Assembly (NCBI RefSeq): GCF_002214525.1
Contig: NZ_CP015104.1
Span: 620,001-684,000, forward strand
Source: Thermococcus sp. P6
Lineage (GTDB): Archaea > Methanobacteriota_B > Thermococci > Thermococcales > Thermococcaceae
Direction: 5' to 3'
DNA: 64,000 nucleotides
The notes beneath the pieces are model-generated. The model was not told the DNA's origin, ran no database searches, and was given only the letters and a program-made list of their open reading frames with translations. This document shows, piece by piece, positions 7,451 to 15,180 of this stretch. Each line of letters begins with the position of its first letter. Position 1 is the first letter of the stretch. The translations under genes were made by a program, and so were the position numbers.

Positions 7451-8245
7451 ATGAAGATAGCCTACGTTCAGATGGAACCCCTTTTCCTCGAGCCCGAGAG
7501 GAACTACTCCAGAGCGGAGGAGCTGATACGGGAAGCGGCCGATAGGGGGGCAGAACTAATCGTCCTGCCGGAGCTCTTCGACACAGGTTATAACTTCGAG
7601 AGCCGGGAGGAGGTGGAGGAGGTCGCAGGTGAGATCCCTGACGGCCCGACGACCGAGTTTCTGATGGAGCTTTCAAGGGAGCTCGGGGTGTTTCTGGTGG
7701 CGGGAACGGCGGAGAAGGACGAGAAGGGCAGGCTCTACAATTCGGCCGTGGTAACGGGTCCGATTGGAAGCAGCTACATTGGCAAATACCGCAAGGTTCA
7801 CCTCTTCCATCGCGAGAGGCTCTTCTTCAGCCCCGGTGACCTCGGCTTTCGGGTCTTCAACACGGGTACTGCCAAGATCGGGGTCATGATATGCTTCGAC
7901 TGGTTCTTCCCCGAATCGGCGAGAACCCTCGCCCTAAAGGGGGCCGAAGTAATAGCCCACCCGAGCAACCTCGTGATGCCCTACGCTCCAAGGGCTATGC
8001 CCATAAGAGCCCTCGAGAACCGTGTTTACACGATAACCGCCAACAGGGTGGGCGAGGAGAGGGGGTTGCGCTTCATAGGTAAGAGCACGATAGCCTCCCC
8101 CCGGGCGGAAGTTCTCGCAATGGGGAGCGAGGACAGCGAAGAGGTGGGGGTCGTTGACGTTGACCTGAGCGTCGCGAGGGATAAACGGCTCAACGACATC
8201 AACCACATCTTCCGGGACAGAAGGCCCGAGTTCTACTCGCTCTAA
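7451..8245 (+). CDS. Nitrilase-superfamily carbon-nitrogen hydrolase
   Basis: A 264-residue member of the nitrilase superfamily with the catalytic triad Glu41 (VLPELFDTGY), Lys115 (YRKVHLF) and Cys148 (GVMICFDWFFPE). The start at 7451 is set by GGTGGTGG directly upstream and by the family N-terminus (MKIAYVQMEP). It closely resembles the Pyrococcus abyssi nitrilase that hydrolyses small aliphatic nitriles (known from the literature; the substrate here is not shown). It acts in the cytoplasm and stands alone between divergent and convergent neighbours. Confidence 0.9.
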   Translation: MKIAYVQMEPLFLEPERNYSRAEELIREAADRGAELIVLPELFDTGYNFESREEVEEVAGEIPDGPTTEFLMELSRELGVFLVAGTAEKDEKGRLYNSAVVTGPIGSSYIGKYRKVHLFHRERLFFSPGDLGFRVFNTGTAKIGVMICFDWFFPESARTLALKGAEVIAHPSNLVMPYAPRAMPIRALENRVYTITANRVGEERGLRFIGKSTIASPRAEVLAMGSEDSEEVGVVDVDLSVARDKRLNDINHIFRDRRPEFYSL

Positions 8246-8306
8246 CTTCCCCGAACTTTACATTTTCGTGCCTTAAAACCGGGATAACGCTGGAAAATTA
8301 AAGGGG

Positions 8307-9011
8307 TCACCAGAGAACCCTCTCCTCCTCCGGGGGTTCCGCCTTCACCTTCGGAACGGTGAGGTAGAGCAGTCCCAGTGCCGAGAGGGCCACCACAACC
8401 TCAACCCCGTACAGGATGGCCGCGCTTTTCGTTAGCTGGTAATAGGCCGAAAGGGAATCGATGAGCGTGTGAAGCCCTATCATAGCCACAAGCCCCGTTC
8501 TTCCCCGCCCTTTCGTGTAGGAGTGAGCGAGGTAAATCCCTGTTCCAACGTGGAAGAGAACTGCAAAGTAGCGCTCAACCATCGAAAGCAGAGCCGTGCC
8601 GGGCTGTACTTCCAGCGCCTCCCCCGTCGTCAGGGAACCCACAACGCTCATAGCAACTATGAAGAAGACCTCCGTTATACCGAAGCCAAGCCCCATGAAA
8701 AGACCGGCGTTGAGGCTTTTTCCCTTCACCAGAAGGTACTTCACCCCCTCCTGCACGACCCCCGCAACGAGCCCGAGCCACAGGGAAACACCGGCGACGA
8801 AGGCCGTTCCTCTGGCAATCACATCCGCGTTGGACTTTATTCCCATTCCCAGAAGGGGCAACTGCTGGAGGGGGTTCTGGAGGATCATCGCGATGAAGAA
8901 AGCCGCCAGACCGAGGAGTAGCTCCCCCCACCTCTGCCTCTTAAACCCCATGAAGTAAATCGTTGCCCACGCGAGAAGGCCCCCCAGCACCGGGAAGGGA
9001 AGTAGATACAT
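8307..9011 (-). CDS. YhfC-family intramembrane glutamic/metalloprotease-like protein
   Basis: A 234-residue integral membrane protein with about seven hydrophobic segments. The conserved polar motifs sit inside membrane segments: VQEGVKY, GITEVFF, AVLFHVGTGIY and GLHTLIDSL, the E/E/H/H pattern of the YhfC/PrsW-like putative membrane proteases. ATG at 9011 is chosen over an in-frame GTG at 9017 because GGAGGAGTGAAC precedes it. The gene overlaps or abuts the YbjQ gene (stop 9014), so the two are translationally coupled. The substrate is unknown. Confidence 0.8.
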   Translation of the reverse strand: MYLLPFPVLGGLLAWATIYFMGFKRQRWGELLLGLAAFFIAMILQNPLQQLPLLGMGIKSNADVIARGTAFVAGVSLWLGLVAGVVQEGVKYLLVKGKSLNAGLFMGLGFGITEVFFIVAMSVVGSLTTGEALEVQPGTALLSMVERYFAVLFHVGTGIYLAHSYTKGRGRTGLVAMIGLHTLIDSLSAYYQLTKSAAILYGVEVVVALSALGLLYLTVPKVKAEPPEEERVLW

Positions 9012-9013
9012 GT

Positions 9014-9343
9014 TCACTCCTCCTTCTCGACGACCACCGCGGTTCCGTAGGCGTATATCTCCGCCATGCCCGATGCAACGGAGGAAGTCATAAAACGAAC
9101 TCCCACAACGGCGTTTGCACCCATCTCCTTGGCGTGGAGCATCATCCTCCTGAGGGCCTCCTCCCTCGCCTCGGCCAGCATCTGCGTGTACTCCTGAACC
9201 TCTCCTCCCTTGAGGTTCTTGAAGAAGGCCATTATGTCCCTCCCTATGTGGGTCGCCTTCACGATGCCACCCCGGGCGAGGCCTTTAATCTCCACCACCC
9301 GGTAGCCCGGAATCCCCTCGGTTGTCGTTAGGATAACGTCCAT
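9014..9343 (-). CDS. YbjQ/UPF0145 family protein
   Basis: A 109-residue protein of the YbjQ (UPF0145, heavy-metal-binding-like) family, which forms pentameric rings. Typical features are the opening VILTTTEGIPGYRVVEIKG, a helical middle (EEALRRMMLHAKEMGANAVVGVRF) and a strand-rich end (AEIYAYGTAVVVE). It is the first gene of a two-gene operon with the YhfC-like membrane protease. The promoter CCTTAAATACTT is at about 9374-9385. Function is not established; the family has been linked to small-molecule or envelope stress by analogy only. Confidence 0.85.
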   Translation of the reverse strand: MDVILTTTEGIPGYRVVEIKGLARGGIVKATHIGRDIMAFFKNLKGGEVQEYTQMLAEAREEALRRMMLHAKEMGANAVVGVRFMTSSVASGMAEIYAYGTAVVVEKEE

Positions 9344-9547
9344 AATCCCACCCCATTATCCTTCTTCAGGAAGTATTTAAGGGTTTCCGGGTTTGAAACT
9401 CTGGAAAAGAGAATAATGGAAAAGTCAGGAAGAGTGGTAGTATATCACGTAGGTGTCATCGTCGTCTTATACCTCCTGCGGTGCGGTAGATAGGGTCAAA
9501 CCGATGATGCTTTAAAGGGTATATCCCATCCCTTCCCGGTGGGTTCG

Positions 9548-10573
9548 ATGCACGAAATTCCGGATCGCGAGATACGGGAGGCCCTCAGGGAGCTTAAAGC
9601 CGAACGCGTTCTCATCCAGACCCCCGAGGGACTGAAGAGGGAAGCTCAATTCCTTGCAGATTTTCTTGAGGAGAACGGAATAGATGCCATAATAAGCGGC
9701 GAGGTAAATTACGGTGCCTGCGATCCGGCAGATAGGGAAGCAAAAATGCTCGGATGCGACGCTTTAATCCATCTCGGCCACTCCTACATGCAACTCAACC
9801 TTGAGGTTCCGACGATATTCGTTCCGGCCTTCGCCAAGGTCGATCCCCTTCCGGCCCTTGAGAAGAACCTCGACGAGATCCGGAAGCTCGGGAAGAGGAT
9901 AGCCCTCGTCACGACCGCACAGCACATCCACCGCCTCGAAGATATCAGGGAGTTCCTCAGAGAGAAAGGCTTCGTTGCACTCGTTGGCGAGGGCGATTCA
10001 AGGGTGAGCTGGCCCGGACAGGTCCTCGGGTGCAACTTCTCAGCTGCAAAGGTGGACGCCGAAGGGGTTCTCTTCGTTGGTGCGGGCTACTTCCATCCGC
10101 TGGGCGTTGCCCTCGCCACGGGAAAGCGGACTCTGGCGGTAAACCCCTACTCGGGTGACGCGACGTGGATGGACGAGGAAGCGGAGCGCCTTATAAGGAA
10201 GCGATGGGCGCAGATAGCGAAGGCGATGGATGCCCAGAGGTTCGGTATAGTAGTTAGCACGAAGAAGGGACAGCTCCGCCTTGCTGAGGCGAGAAAAACC
10301 CTTAAACTCCTCCGCGAGCACGGAAGGTACGCAAGGCTCATAGCTATGAACCACATAAACTATGCCTCCCTTGAAGGTTTTGACTTCGATGCCTACGTCG
10401 TCGTTGCCTGTCCGAGGGTGCCCATAGACGACGCTGAAAACTGGAGGAAACCCGTTTTAACCCCAAAAGAAGTTGAACTTTTGCTGGGATTGAGAGAAGA
10501 ATATGAGTTTGACGAGATTCCGGGGGGAGAGAGGAAGGGAGAGGAGCCCTTTGGAATCAGCGTTAAGCGATAG
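9548..10573 (+). CDS. dph2: Diphthamide synthase Dph2 (3-amino-3-carboxypropyl transferase)
   Basis: A 341-residue Dph2 homologue that moves the 3-amino-3-carboxypropyl group of SAM to a histidine of elongation factor 2, the first step of diphthamide synthesis, using a [4Fe-4S] cluster. The three cluster cysteines are visible at about C58 (YGACDPAD), C162 (VLGCNFS) and C288 (VVACPRV), matching the Pyrococcus horikoshii enzyme. ATG 9548 is preferred to GTG 9539 because GGTGGG lies just before it. The segment coding for residues about 251-276 has a decayed copy at 12.60-12.68 kb. Confidence 0.93.
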   Translation: MHEIPDREIREALRELKAERVLIQTPEGLKREAQFLADFLEENGIDAIISGEVNYGACDPADREAKMLGCDALIHLGHSYMQLNLEVPTIFVPAFAKVDPLPALEKNLDEIRKLGKRIALVTTAQHIHRLEDIREFLREKGFVALVGEGDSRVSWPGQVLGCNFSAAKVDAEGVLFVGAGYFHPLGVALATGKRTLAVNPYSGDATWMDEEAERLIRKRWAQIAKAMDAQRFGIVVSTKKGQLRLAEARKTLKLLREHGRYARLIAMNHINYASLEGFDFDAYVVVACPRVPIDDAENWRKPVLTPKEVELLLGLREEYEFDEIPGGERKGEEPFGISVKR

Positions 10574-10576
10574 GGC

Positions 10577-10837
10577 TTAAAGGCCCTGTAAGTGCCTGAT
10601 GATTGCAATAGCGTCTTCCTCGGTCCTGACCTTTATCTTTAGTCCTTTCTCGTCCGCTATCTCCTGTAGCATCCTTCTCGTTGGGAACTCCCCGAGGAAG
10701 TTTTTCATGATTTCGTATACTTTCTCGGGATCACTTTCCTCTCCCATTCGATTGATGGTCAGCTCTATAGCATCCATCACGCTCCTGAGAAACCTGTACC
10801 TACCCTTAAGGATAGTCAGGATCTCTTCGCCCATCAT
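10577..10837 (-). CDS. Small helical protein in the KaiC cassette (gene 3)
   Basis: An 86-residue soluble protein, unrecognised with certainty. Its middle (IMKNFLGEFPTRRMLQEIADEKGL) resembles the same region of the preceding protein (IRDLFGEFAAKMFIYNLVRELGI), so the two look like distant paralogues of a small archaeal output domain (the NitrOD5 type is possible). It is the last gene of the cassette, overlapping its neighbour by 4 bp, and its 3' end faces dph2 with only 3 bp between stops. Confidence 0.7.
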   Translation of the reverse strand: MMGEEILTILKGRYRFLRSVMDAIELTINRMGEESDPEKVYEIMKNFLGEFPTRRMLQEIADEKGLKIKVRTEEDAIAIIRHLQGL

Positions 10838-11133
10838 TCACCACCGAGATACTCCTCCAGACCTTTTAGAAGTTGCTCCGTCTCGCGTGATCTAACCGGA
10901 ATACCCAGTTCCCTCACAAGGTTGTAGATAAACATCTTGGCTGCGAACTCCCCGAAGAGATCTCTGATGGCTTCGTAGAACCTGCGGGGATCCTCTCCAA
11001 CGTACTCTATACCCTTCCCGTACTTGGATTCAAGGTAAGTACGTATGGTGATTTCGAAATATGGCCCGAGGGTTTTGAGAACCTCTTCGGCGGTGGCCAC
11101 TACTATGGCACTCTTCGCGTTGAATTTATTCAA
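10834..11133 (-). CDS. Small helical protein in the KaiC cassette (gene 2)
   Basis: A 99-residue helical protein (SAIVVATAEEVLKTLGPYFE at the N-terminus, LGEFAAK-like segment in the middle). It overlaps the 3' end of the double-KaiC gene by 8 bp and the next gene by 4 bp, so all three are almost certainly translated together. It may be a NitrOD5-type signalling output domain; this is a tentative memory-based guess. Function unknown; it probably binds or reads out the ATPase. Confidence 0.7.
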   Translation of the reverse strand: MNKFNAKSAIVVATAEEVLKTLGPYFEITIRTYLESKYGKGIEYVGEDPRRFYEAIRDLFGEFAAKMFIYNLVRELGIPVRSRETEQLLKGLEEYLGGE

Positions 11134-12475
11134 TTAGGATCCCCCCCTTCCCTATTCTGAACTCCCGGAGTGTGGTTTTATGTTCAGAGTGCCTCGACTT
11201 CAGGACGAGGATGTGTCTTCTCATCGATTCGCCCACATTCCGGGGGAGGGAGTAGTTAAGTACTATAATACCATCCACCAATGTGCTGAAGCCCGTTGAC
11301 GCCATCTCCATTGCATTCGAACCTATGTGCGTTAACAGCAGGGTTAAACCGGTATCCTTCGCTATAAGCTGGAGGTACCTTAATGTTTTCACAAAATCCG
11401 CCTCTTCCATGTGCCATTTCATGGCAGATATGGAGTCTATGACGAGAACCTCAGCATTCCTCTCCTTCACAAGGTTCATGATATTGACGTAATACTGGAG
11501 GGGAGTTCTCGCTTCCGGTACGAGTGCCACAACGTCAACAGCACCCTTGAGATCGAGTTTTCTCATGGTTTCCAGCAGTGCTCCCCTGCTTTCCTCGAAG
11601 GTTACGTAAAGGACGTTCTTCCCGCTTTCCGCAACGGCCGATGCTATGGTGAAGGCCAGTATCGTCTTGCCGCTCCCCGTGGGACCGGTTATCATTGTTA
11701 GGCTGCCCCTGTAAATGCCGCCTCCGAGCAGGTCATCCAGTTCTTTGATTCCTGTCGATATCCTCTCCGAGCTATTGAGGAGTTTTTTCGTGAACTTCAA
11801 CTCCGGTATTGGTAGTACTTCGATTCCGCTATTGGTTATCACGTACTCGTAAGCGCTTTTCGTTATCCCGCGGCCCCTCATCTTCGGGATCGTCAGGTAC
11901 CTCTTTATAACCTCACCCTTTCTCTCCATCTCGAGGAGTATCACCCCGTCAACAACGAACTCCTCCATACCGAAGCCTACCTTTTTCTCTCCGTATGGTA
12001 TTTCACCGATAAGTATCGCAACACTATTCAGGGCATTCACCAGCCTGCCCACTATGGAGTGCAGAAACAACCTGAGCATAACCCTGCCCAGAACCTGACC
12101 GAGAACCGTGATCGAGTCAAAAACGATCACATCAGGTTTCCACTCGACGATGTCCTCAATGAGGAAATCTATGAAACCTTTGATCTCCTCTTTAGGAAGG
12201 GTCAGCATATCGTAGAACCTGAAGAGGCCCTTCTTCTCCATCTCCTCGAGATCCACCCCGCTCTCGAGGGCGTTCTGGTAGAAATGGTTTTTGCCCTCGG
12301 CAAAGGAAACGTAAGCTCCTTTGAGACCCCTTTTCATGTTGTTGTAAAGAACGTGTATTGCCAGGTGAGTCTTTCCAGTTCCGGGGTTCCCGGCTATCAG
12401 GACACTCGTACCCCTAGAAAAGCCCCCGGATAATGCCCTATCCAGACCCGAAATGCCTGTTGGTATGAGTTCCAT
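11126..12475 (-). CDS. KaiC-like ATPase with two RecA domains
   Basis: A 449-residue protein with two tandem KaiC domains. Domain 1 has TGISGLDRALSGG and Walker A GNPGTGKTH (about 25-33) with Walker B DVIVFDSITVLG; domain 2 has TGIKELDDLLGGG and Walker A GPTGSGKTI with Walker B EVLVIDSISAMKW. ATG 12475 is chosen because GGGGGG-ATCC precedes it and a TATA-like element at 12509-12520 rules out longer forms. It heads a three-gene operon with two small helical proteins. Archaeal dual-domain KaiC proteins act as ATP-driven signalling scaffolds; the pathway here is unknown. Confidence 0.88.
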   Translation of the reverse strand: MELIPTGISGLDRALSGGFSRGTSVLIAGNPGTGKTHLAIHVLYNNMKRGLKGAYVSFAEGKNHFYQNALESGVDLEEMEKKGLFRFYDMLTLPKEEIKGFIDFLIEDIVEWKPDVIVFDSITVLGQVLGRVMLRLFLHSIVGRLVNALNSVAILIGEIPYGEKKVGFGMEEFVVDGVILLEMERKGEVIKRYLTIPKMRGRGITKSAYEYVITNSGIEVLPIPELKFTKKLLNSSERISTGIKELDDLLGGGIYRGSLTMITGPTGSGKTILAFTIASAVAESGKNVLYVTFEESRGALLETMRKLDLKGAVDVVALVPEARTPLQYYVNIMNLVKERNAEVLVIDSISAMKWHMEEADFVKTLRYLQLIAKDTGLTLLLTHIGSNAMEMASTGFSTLVDGIIVLNYSLPRNVGESMRRHILVLKSRHSEHKTTLREFRIGKGGILIE

Positions 12476-12508
12476 GGATCCCCCCCGTTTCATGGGTTTT
12501 CTCTCAAA

Positions 12509-12520
12509 GATATAAATACT
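12509..12520 (-). promoter_or_regulatory. TATA-like promoter of the KaiC cassette
   Basis: AGTATTTATATC on the minus strand, 34-45 bp upstream of the ATG at 12475, the usual distance for a short leader carrying GGGGGG. Confidence 0.6.
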
Positions 12521-12544
12521 TTTCGTAAGATTTTGGGGGGGGGC

Positions 12545-12691
12545 GTGATAGATGAATTGGCAATCGGGCATCCATCAACCTCACTCTACGATGAAAAGAC
12601 TGTAAATCTCTTAAGGGAACAAAAAGGCCACCCCATAGCGATGAACCACATAAACTACGCCTCCAAGGTTTTGAGGTGGCATTCGCAGTAG
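12545..12691 (+). pseudogene. Decayed fragment of dph2
   Basis: Reading from 12602, the frame gives TVNLLREQKGHP-IAMNHINYAS, which matches Dph2 TLKLLREHGRYARLIAMNHINYAS (residues about 251-274). At the DNA level TAGCGATGAACCACATAAAC and its following bases agree with dph2 at about 10339-10367 in 27 of 29 positions. After that the similarity fades and a stop is met at 12689. The fragment is in the same orientation as dph2, 2.2 kb away, with the KaiC cassette between them. The part before 12602 (IDELAIGHPSTSLYDEK) has no clear match. Confidence 0.6.
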
Positions 12692-12831
12692 AGTTTGGAT
12701 TTATTCCTGGATTGGTTGTGGTAATGTTTATATTAACAACCGCTGGCACTGCATCTGGTATAGAGGGGTTGGAATTCAACATGACATGGGAAGAGCTCTT
12801 CCGATACATGGCAACCATCCCAGGTGATAAA

Positions 12832-13443
12832 ATGAAAAAGAAGCATCTTGCGATGATTCTCTCAAAACTGGAGGGGTTTAAGGACCCCAAACCGGAGCTT
12901 GAGCAGTATAGAACGCCCGGGGATGTTGCCGCGGAAATGCTGTGGCTGGCCCTCTCGATGGGGGACTTAGAGGGTAGGGTGATTGCCGATCTCGGTGCAG
13001 GTACTGGAATTTTGACGGTCGGTGCGTGCCTTCTGGGGGCAAAGAAAGTTTACGCCGTTGAGGTTGATAGGCCCGCTCTCAAGGTTCTTGAGAGAAACGT
13101 GGGGCTTTACGGTTTTGAGGATCGCGTCGAGGTAATTCAATCGGACGTCTCGGAATTTTCGGAGGGGGTGGATAGCGTTATAATGAACCCGCCCTTTGGC
13201 AGTCAGAATCCAAAGGCGGACAGAAAGTTCCTTTTAAAGGCCTTTGAGATAAGCGACGTGGTTTATTCAATCCACCTCGCCAAACCCGAGGTCAGGCGCT
13301 TCATCGAAAGGTTCGCCGGGGACTTCAGCTTTTCAATAACGCACAAAATAACGGTTCCATTTGAGATTCCGGCCCAGTTCTTCTTCCACAGGAAAAAGCT
13401 GGAAAGAATAAAGGTGGACATATACCGATTCTCCAGAGTTTAG
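12832..13443 (+). CDS. METTL5-like N6-adenine rRNA/DNA methyltransferase
   Basis: A 203-residue Rossmann-fold methyltransferase. SAM-binding motif I is VIADLGAGTGILTVGACLLG; the catalytic NPPF motif (MNPPFGSQNPKADRKF) marks an amino methyltransferase of the archaeal METTL5 group, which modifies adenine in small-subunit rRNA in eukaryotes. The start is set at ATG 12832 with GGTGAT four bases upstream and the typical MKKKHLAMILSKL opening; an in-frame ATG at 12781 (MTWEELF) with a TATA-like GTTTATATTAA at 12726 is a possible alternative. Its stop overlaps the convergent mscS stop by 4 bp. Confidence 0.85.
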   Translation: MKKKHLAMILSKLEGFKDPKPELEQYRTPGDVAAEMLWLALSMGDLEGRVIADLGAGTGILTVGACLLGAKKVYAVEVDRPALKVLERNVGLYGFEDRVEVIQSDVSEFSEGVDSVIMNPPFGSQNPKADRKFLLKAFEISDVVYSIHLAKPEVRRFIERFAGDFSFSITHKITVPFEIPAQFFFHRKKLERIKVDIYRFSRV

Positions 13444-14501
13444 TCCTTCTCGACCTTAACTCTGAGCTCCTCCGCGAACCAGTTCACCCTCTGCGGGAAG
13501 GGTATCTCTATACCTGCCTCGTCAAGGGCTTCCTTGATCTTCTGAACCATCCCCATCCTCACGTCGAACCACTTCTCGCTCGGCGCCCACGCCCTAACCG
13601 CTATGTTCACACTGTTATCCCCGAGGTTGTCCACGAATACAACCGGCTCGGGCTCCGCAAGAACGTAGGGCATCTCATCGAGCACCTCTTTTATAACTTC
13701 CACCGCCCTCTGGGCATCTTCTTTATAGGCTATTCCAACAAGAACATCGACCCTCCTCGCTGGATACCTCTGCAGGTTCTTTATCTCGCTGTTGAAGAGC
13801 TTCTCGTTTGGAATCCTGACGAGGGTTCCATCCCACGTTCTTATGCGCGTTGAAAGGATCCTTATGTCGTGGACTACCCCCGAGTAGCCGGCAACCTCCA
13901 CGGGATCGCCTATCTTCAGGGGTCTGTCAAAATACATGAATATGCCCGAGATGAAGTTGGCCACCACCGTCTGCGAGGCGAAACCGAGGACGATACCCGT
14001 TATGCCCGCCGCCGCCAGAAGGGTCGTTAGCTTTCCGCTGAAGCCGGCGATGTTAAGGGCTATGAAAAAGGCAAGGGTGACCACGGTGTAATAGAAGAGC
14101 TTGGCCTTAACCTGAACCTCCGGGAGCTTCTTTTGAGGGGTGCGCATTATCATGTAGTCCTTAGAACGTCTGGCGAGCAGGTAGGAGAAGTAGAACACGA
14201 GAACGGCGCTTATAATGTTGCTAATGCTCGTCCCGGCGATTCTGTACGACAGTAAACCGATCGTGTCGAGGGCATAAACGAGCGAGGTTATCACGATCAG
14301 GTTGTGGAGAGTGTCGGCGGTATCCTCGTTCACTATCCACACGTACTTCGTGGTTCCCGATAGTTTTACGATGTAGCGGCGGATGAATCTGGCGATTAAG
14401 TATCCAAAAAACAGGATTAGAAGCGCCTTAACCGCCCCGCCGATCGTTATCTTCCATACCAGTTCTCCACCGAGCAACGAAGACGTGGAGTTTGAAAGCA
14501 T
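13440..14501 (-). CDS. MscS-type mechanosensitive channel
   Basis: A 353-residue membrane protein of the small-conductance mechanosensitive channel family. It has about four N-terminal hydrophobic helices, the pore-lining helix with AAAGITGIVLGFASQTVVAN, the signature SGIFMYFDRPLKIGD, then the soluble beta and alpha/beta vestibule domains to the C-terminus. ATG 14501 is used because GAGGTGGTGAAG lies right before it. It overlaps the end of the DUF432 gene's coupling region, so the two form an operon; the same pairing is known in other Thermococcales (from memory). Confidence 0.9.
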   Translation of the reverse strand: MLSNSTSSLLGGELVWKITIGGAVKALLILFFGYLIARFIRRYIVKLSGTTKYVWIVNEDTADTLHNLIVITSLVYALDTIGLLSYRIAGTSISNIISAVLVFYFSYLLARRSKDYMIMRTPQKKLPEVQVKAKLFYYTVVTLAFFIALNIAGFSGKLTTLLAAAGITGIVLGFASQTVVANFISGIFMYFDRPLKIGDPVEVAGYSGVVHDIRILSTRIRTWDGTLVRIPNEKLFNSEIKNLQRYPARRVDVLVGIAYKEDAQRAVEVIKEVLDEMPYVLAEPEPVVFVDNLGDNSVNIAVRAWAPSEKWFDVRMGMVQKIKEALDEAGIEIPFPQRVNWFAEELRVKVEKD

Positions 14502-14503
14502 CT

Positions 14504-15145
14504 TCACCACCTCATGGGGACGTTGGGCAGAGATCTGGCCTCTCCGGTTGCGTTGAGTCCCTCCTTCGGAGGCCTTCCAGTGTTGTTTACCTCCGGAATG
14601 TGGCTCTTCATCGTAACGATGAGGAGCGGGTAGTAGCCTTTTTCAGGGGAATAATACATCGTGGAGCTGGCTATGGGGAAGACGACCCTCTCAAGGCGCT
14701 TCCATTCCTCCGATGGGTTCACGATGATCAATCCCGCCACGCCATGGGAAGGGGGCTCCTCCGTGTAGAAGGGACTGGGGTGGTAGCGCGCTATGAACCC
14801 GGCCTCAAGGGTCCCGTAGAGGGCGTACTTTTCCCTGCCCGCGGGGAACCTGTCAACCCTCACCCTGCCGAGCTTAACCTCCACCTCAACGGGAGCCTCC
14901 ACAAAACCCCTTATGGAATCCCGCGGGGGCACGACCACCGGGGCTTTGAACTTTACCATCAGGAACCGGACGCCGTAGCCCACAGCTGGAGCGGGGAAGA
15001 CGCCGAGCTTTCCATCGCCCTTCTTGATGAGAACTTCGACGTCATCCCGGCGGTATCTCACAGTATCATCTCCCTCCTCGAGAAGGTGAATGCGTTTATC
15101 CCCGATTTTAATGAACTTTGTCTTGAGTTCATGCTCCCCAAACAT
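14504..15145 (-). CDS. DUF432-like protein
   Basis: A 213-residue soluble protein, probably of the DUF432 family found in archaea. It is rich in beta strands with motifs FMVKFKAPVVVPPRDS, VEVEVKLGRVRVDRFPAG and KYALYGTLEAGFIARY. No enzyme motif is visible. It is the first gene of an operon with the MscS channel: its stop is 2 bp from the mscS start. This suggests a role linked to the channel or to osmotic response, which is inference. The N-terminus MFGEHELKTKFIKIG is taken at 15145. Confidence 0.75.
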   Translation of the reverse strand: MFGEHELKTKFIKIGDKRIHLLEEGDDTVRYRRDDVEVLIKKGDGKLGVFPAPAVGYGVRFLMVKFKAPVVVPPRDSIRGFVEAPVEVEVKLGRVRVDRFPAGREKYALYGTLEAGFIARYHPSPFYTEEPPSHGVAGLIIVNPSEEWKRLERVVFPIASSTMYYSPEKGYYPLLIVTMKSHIPEVNNTGRPPKEGLNATGEARSLPNVPMRW

Positions 15146-15180
15146 GTGGAAAGATGGGAGAAAAAGGATATAAACTTTGC

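Noticed and set aside
9405-9480. Minus-strand ACGATGA...CTGA pattern that resembles a box C/D guide RNA
   Set aside because: Box C fits 6 of 7 bases and box D is present, but D' and C' boxes are poor and no terminal stem is seen; the stretch also reads as a short acidic peptide remnant. Not enough to call an RNA.
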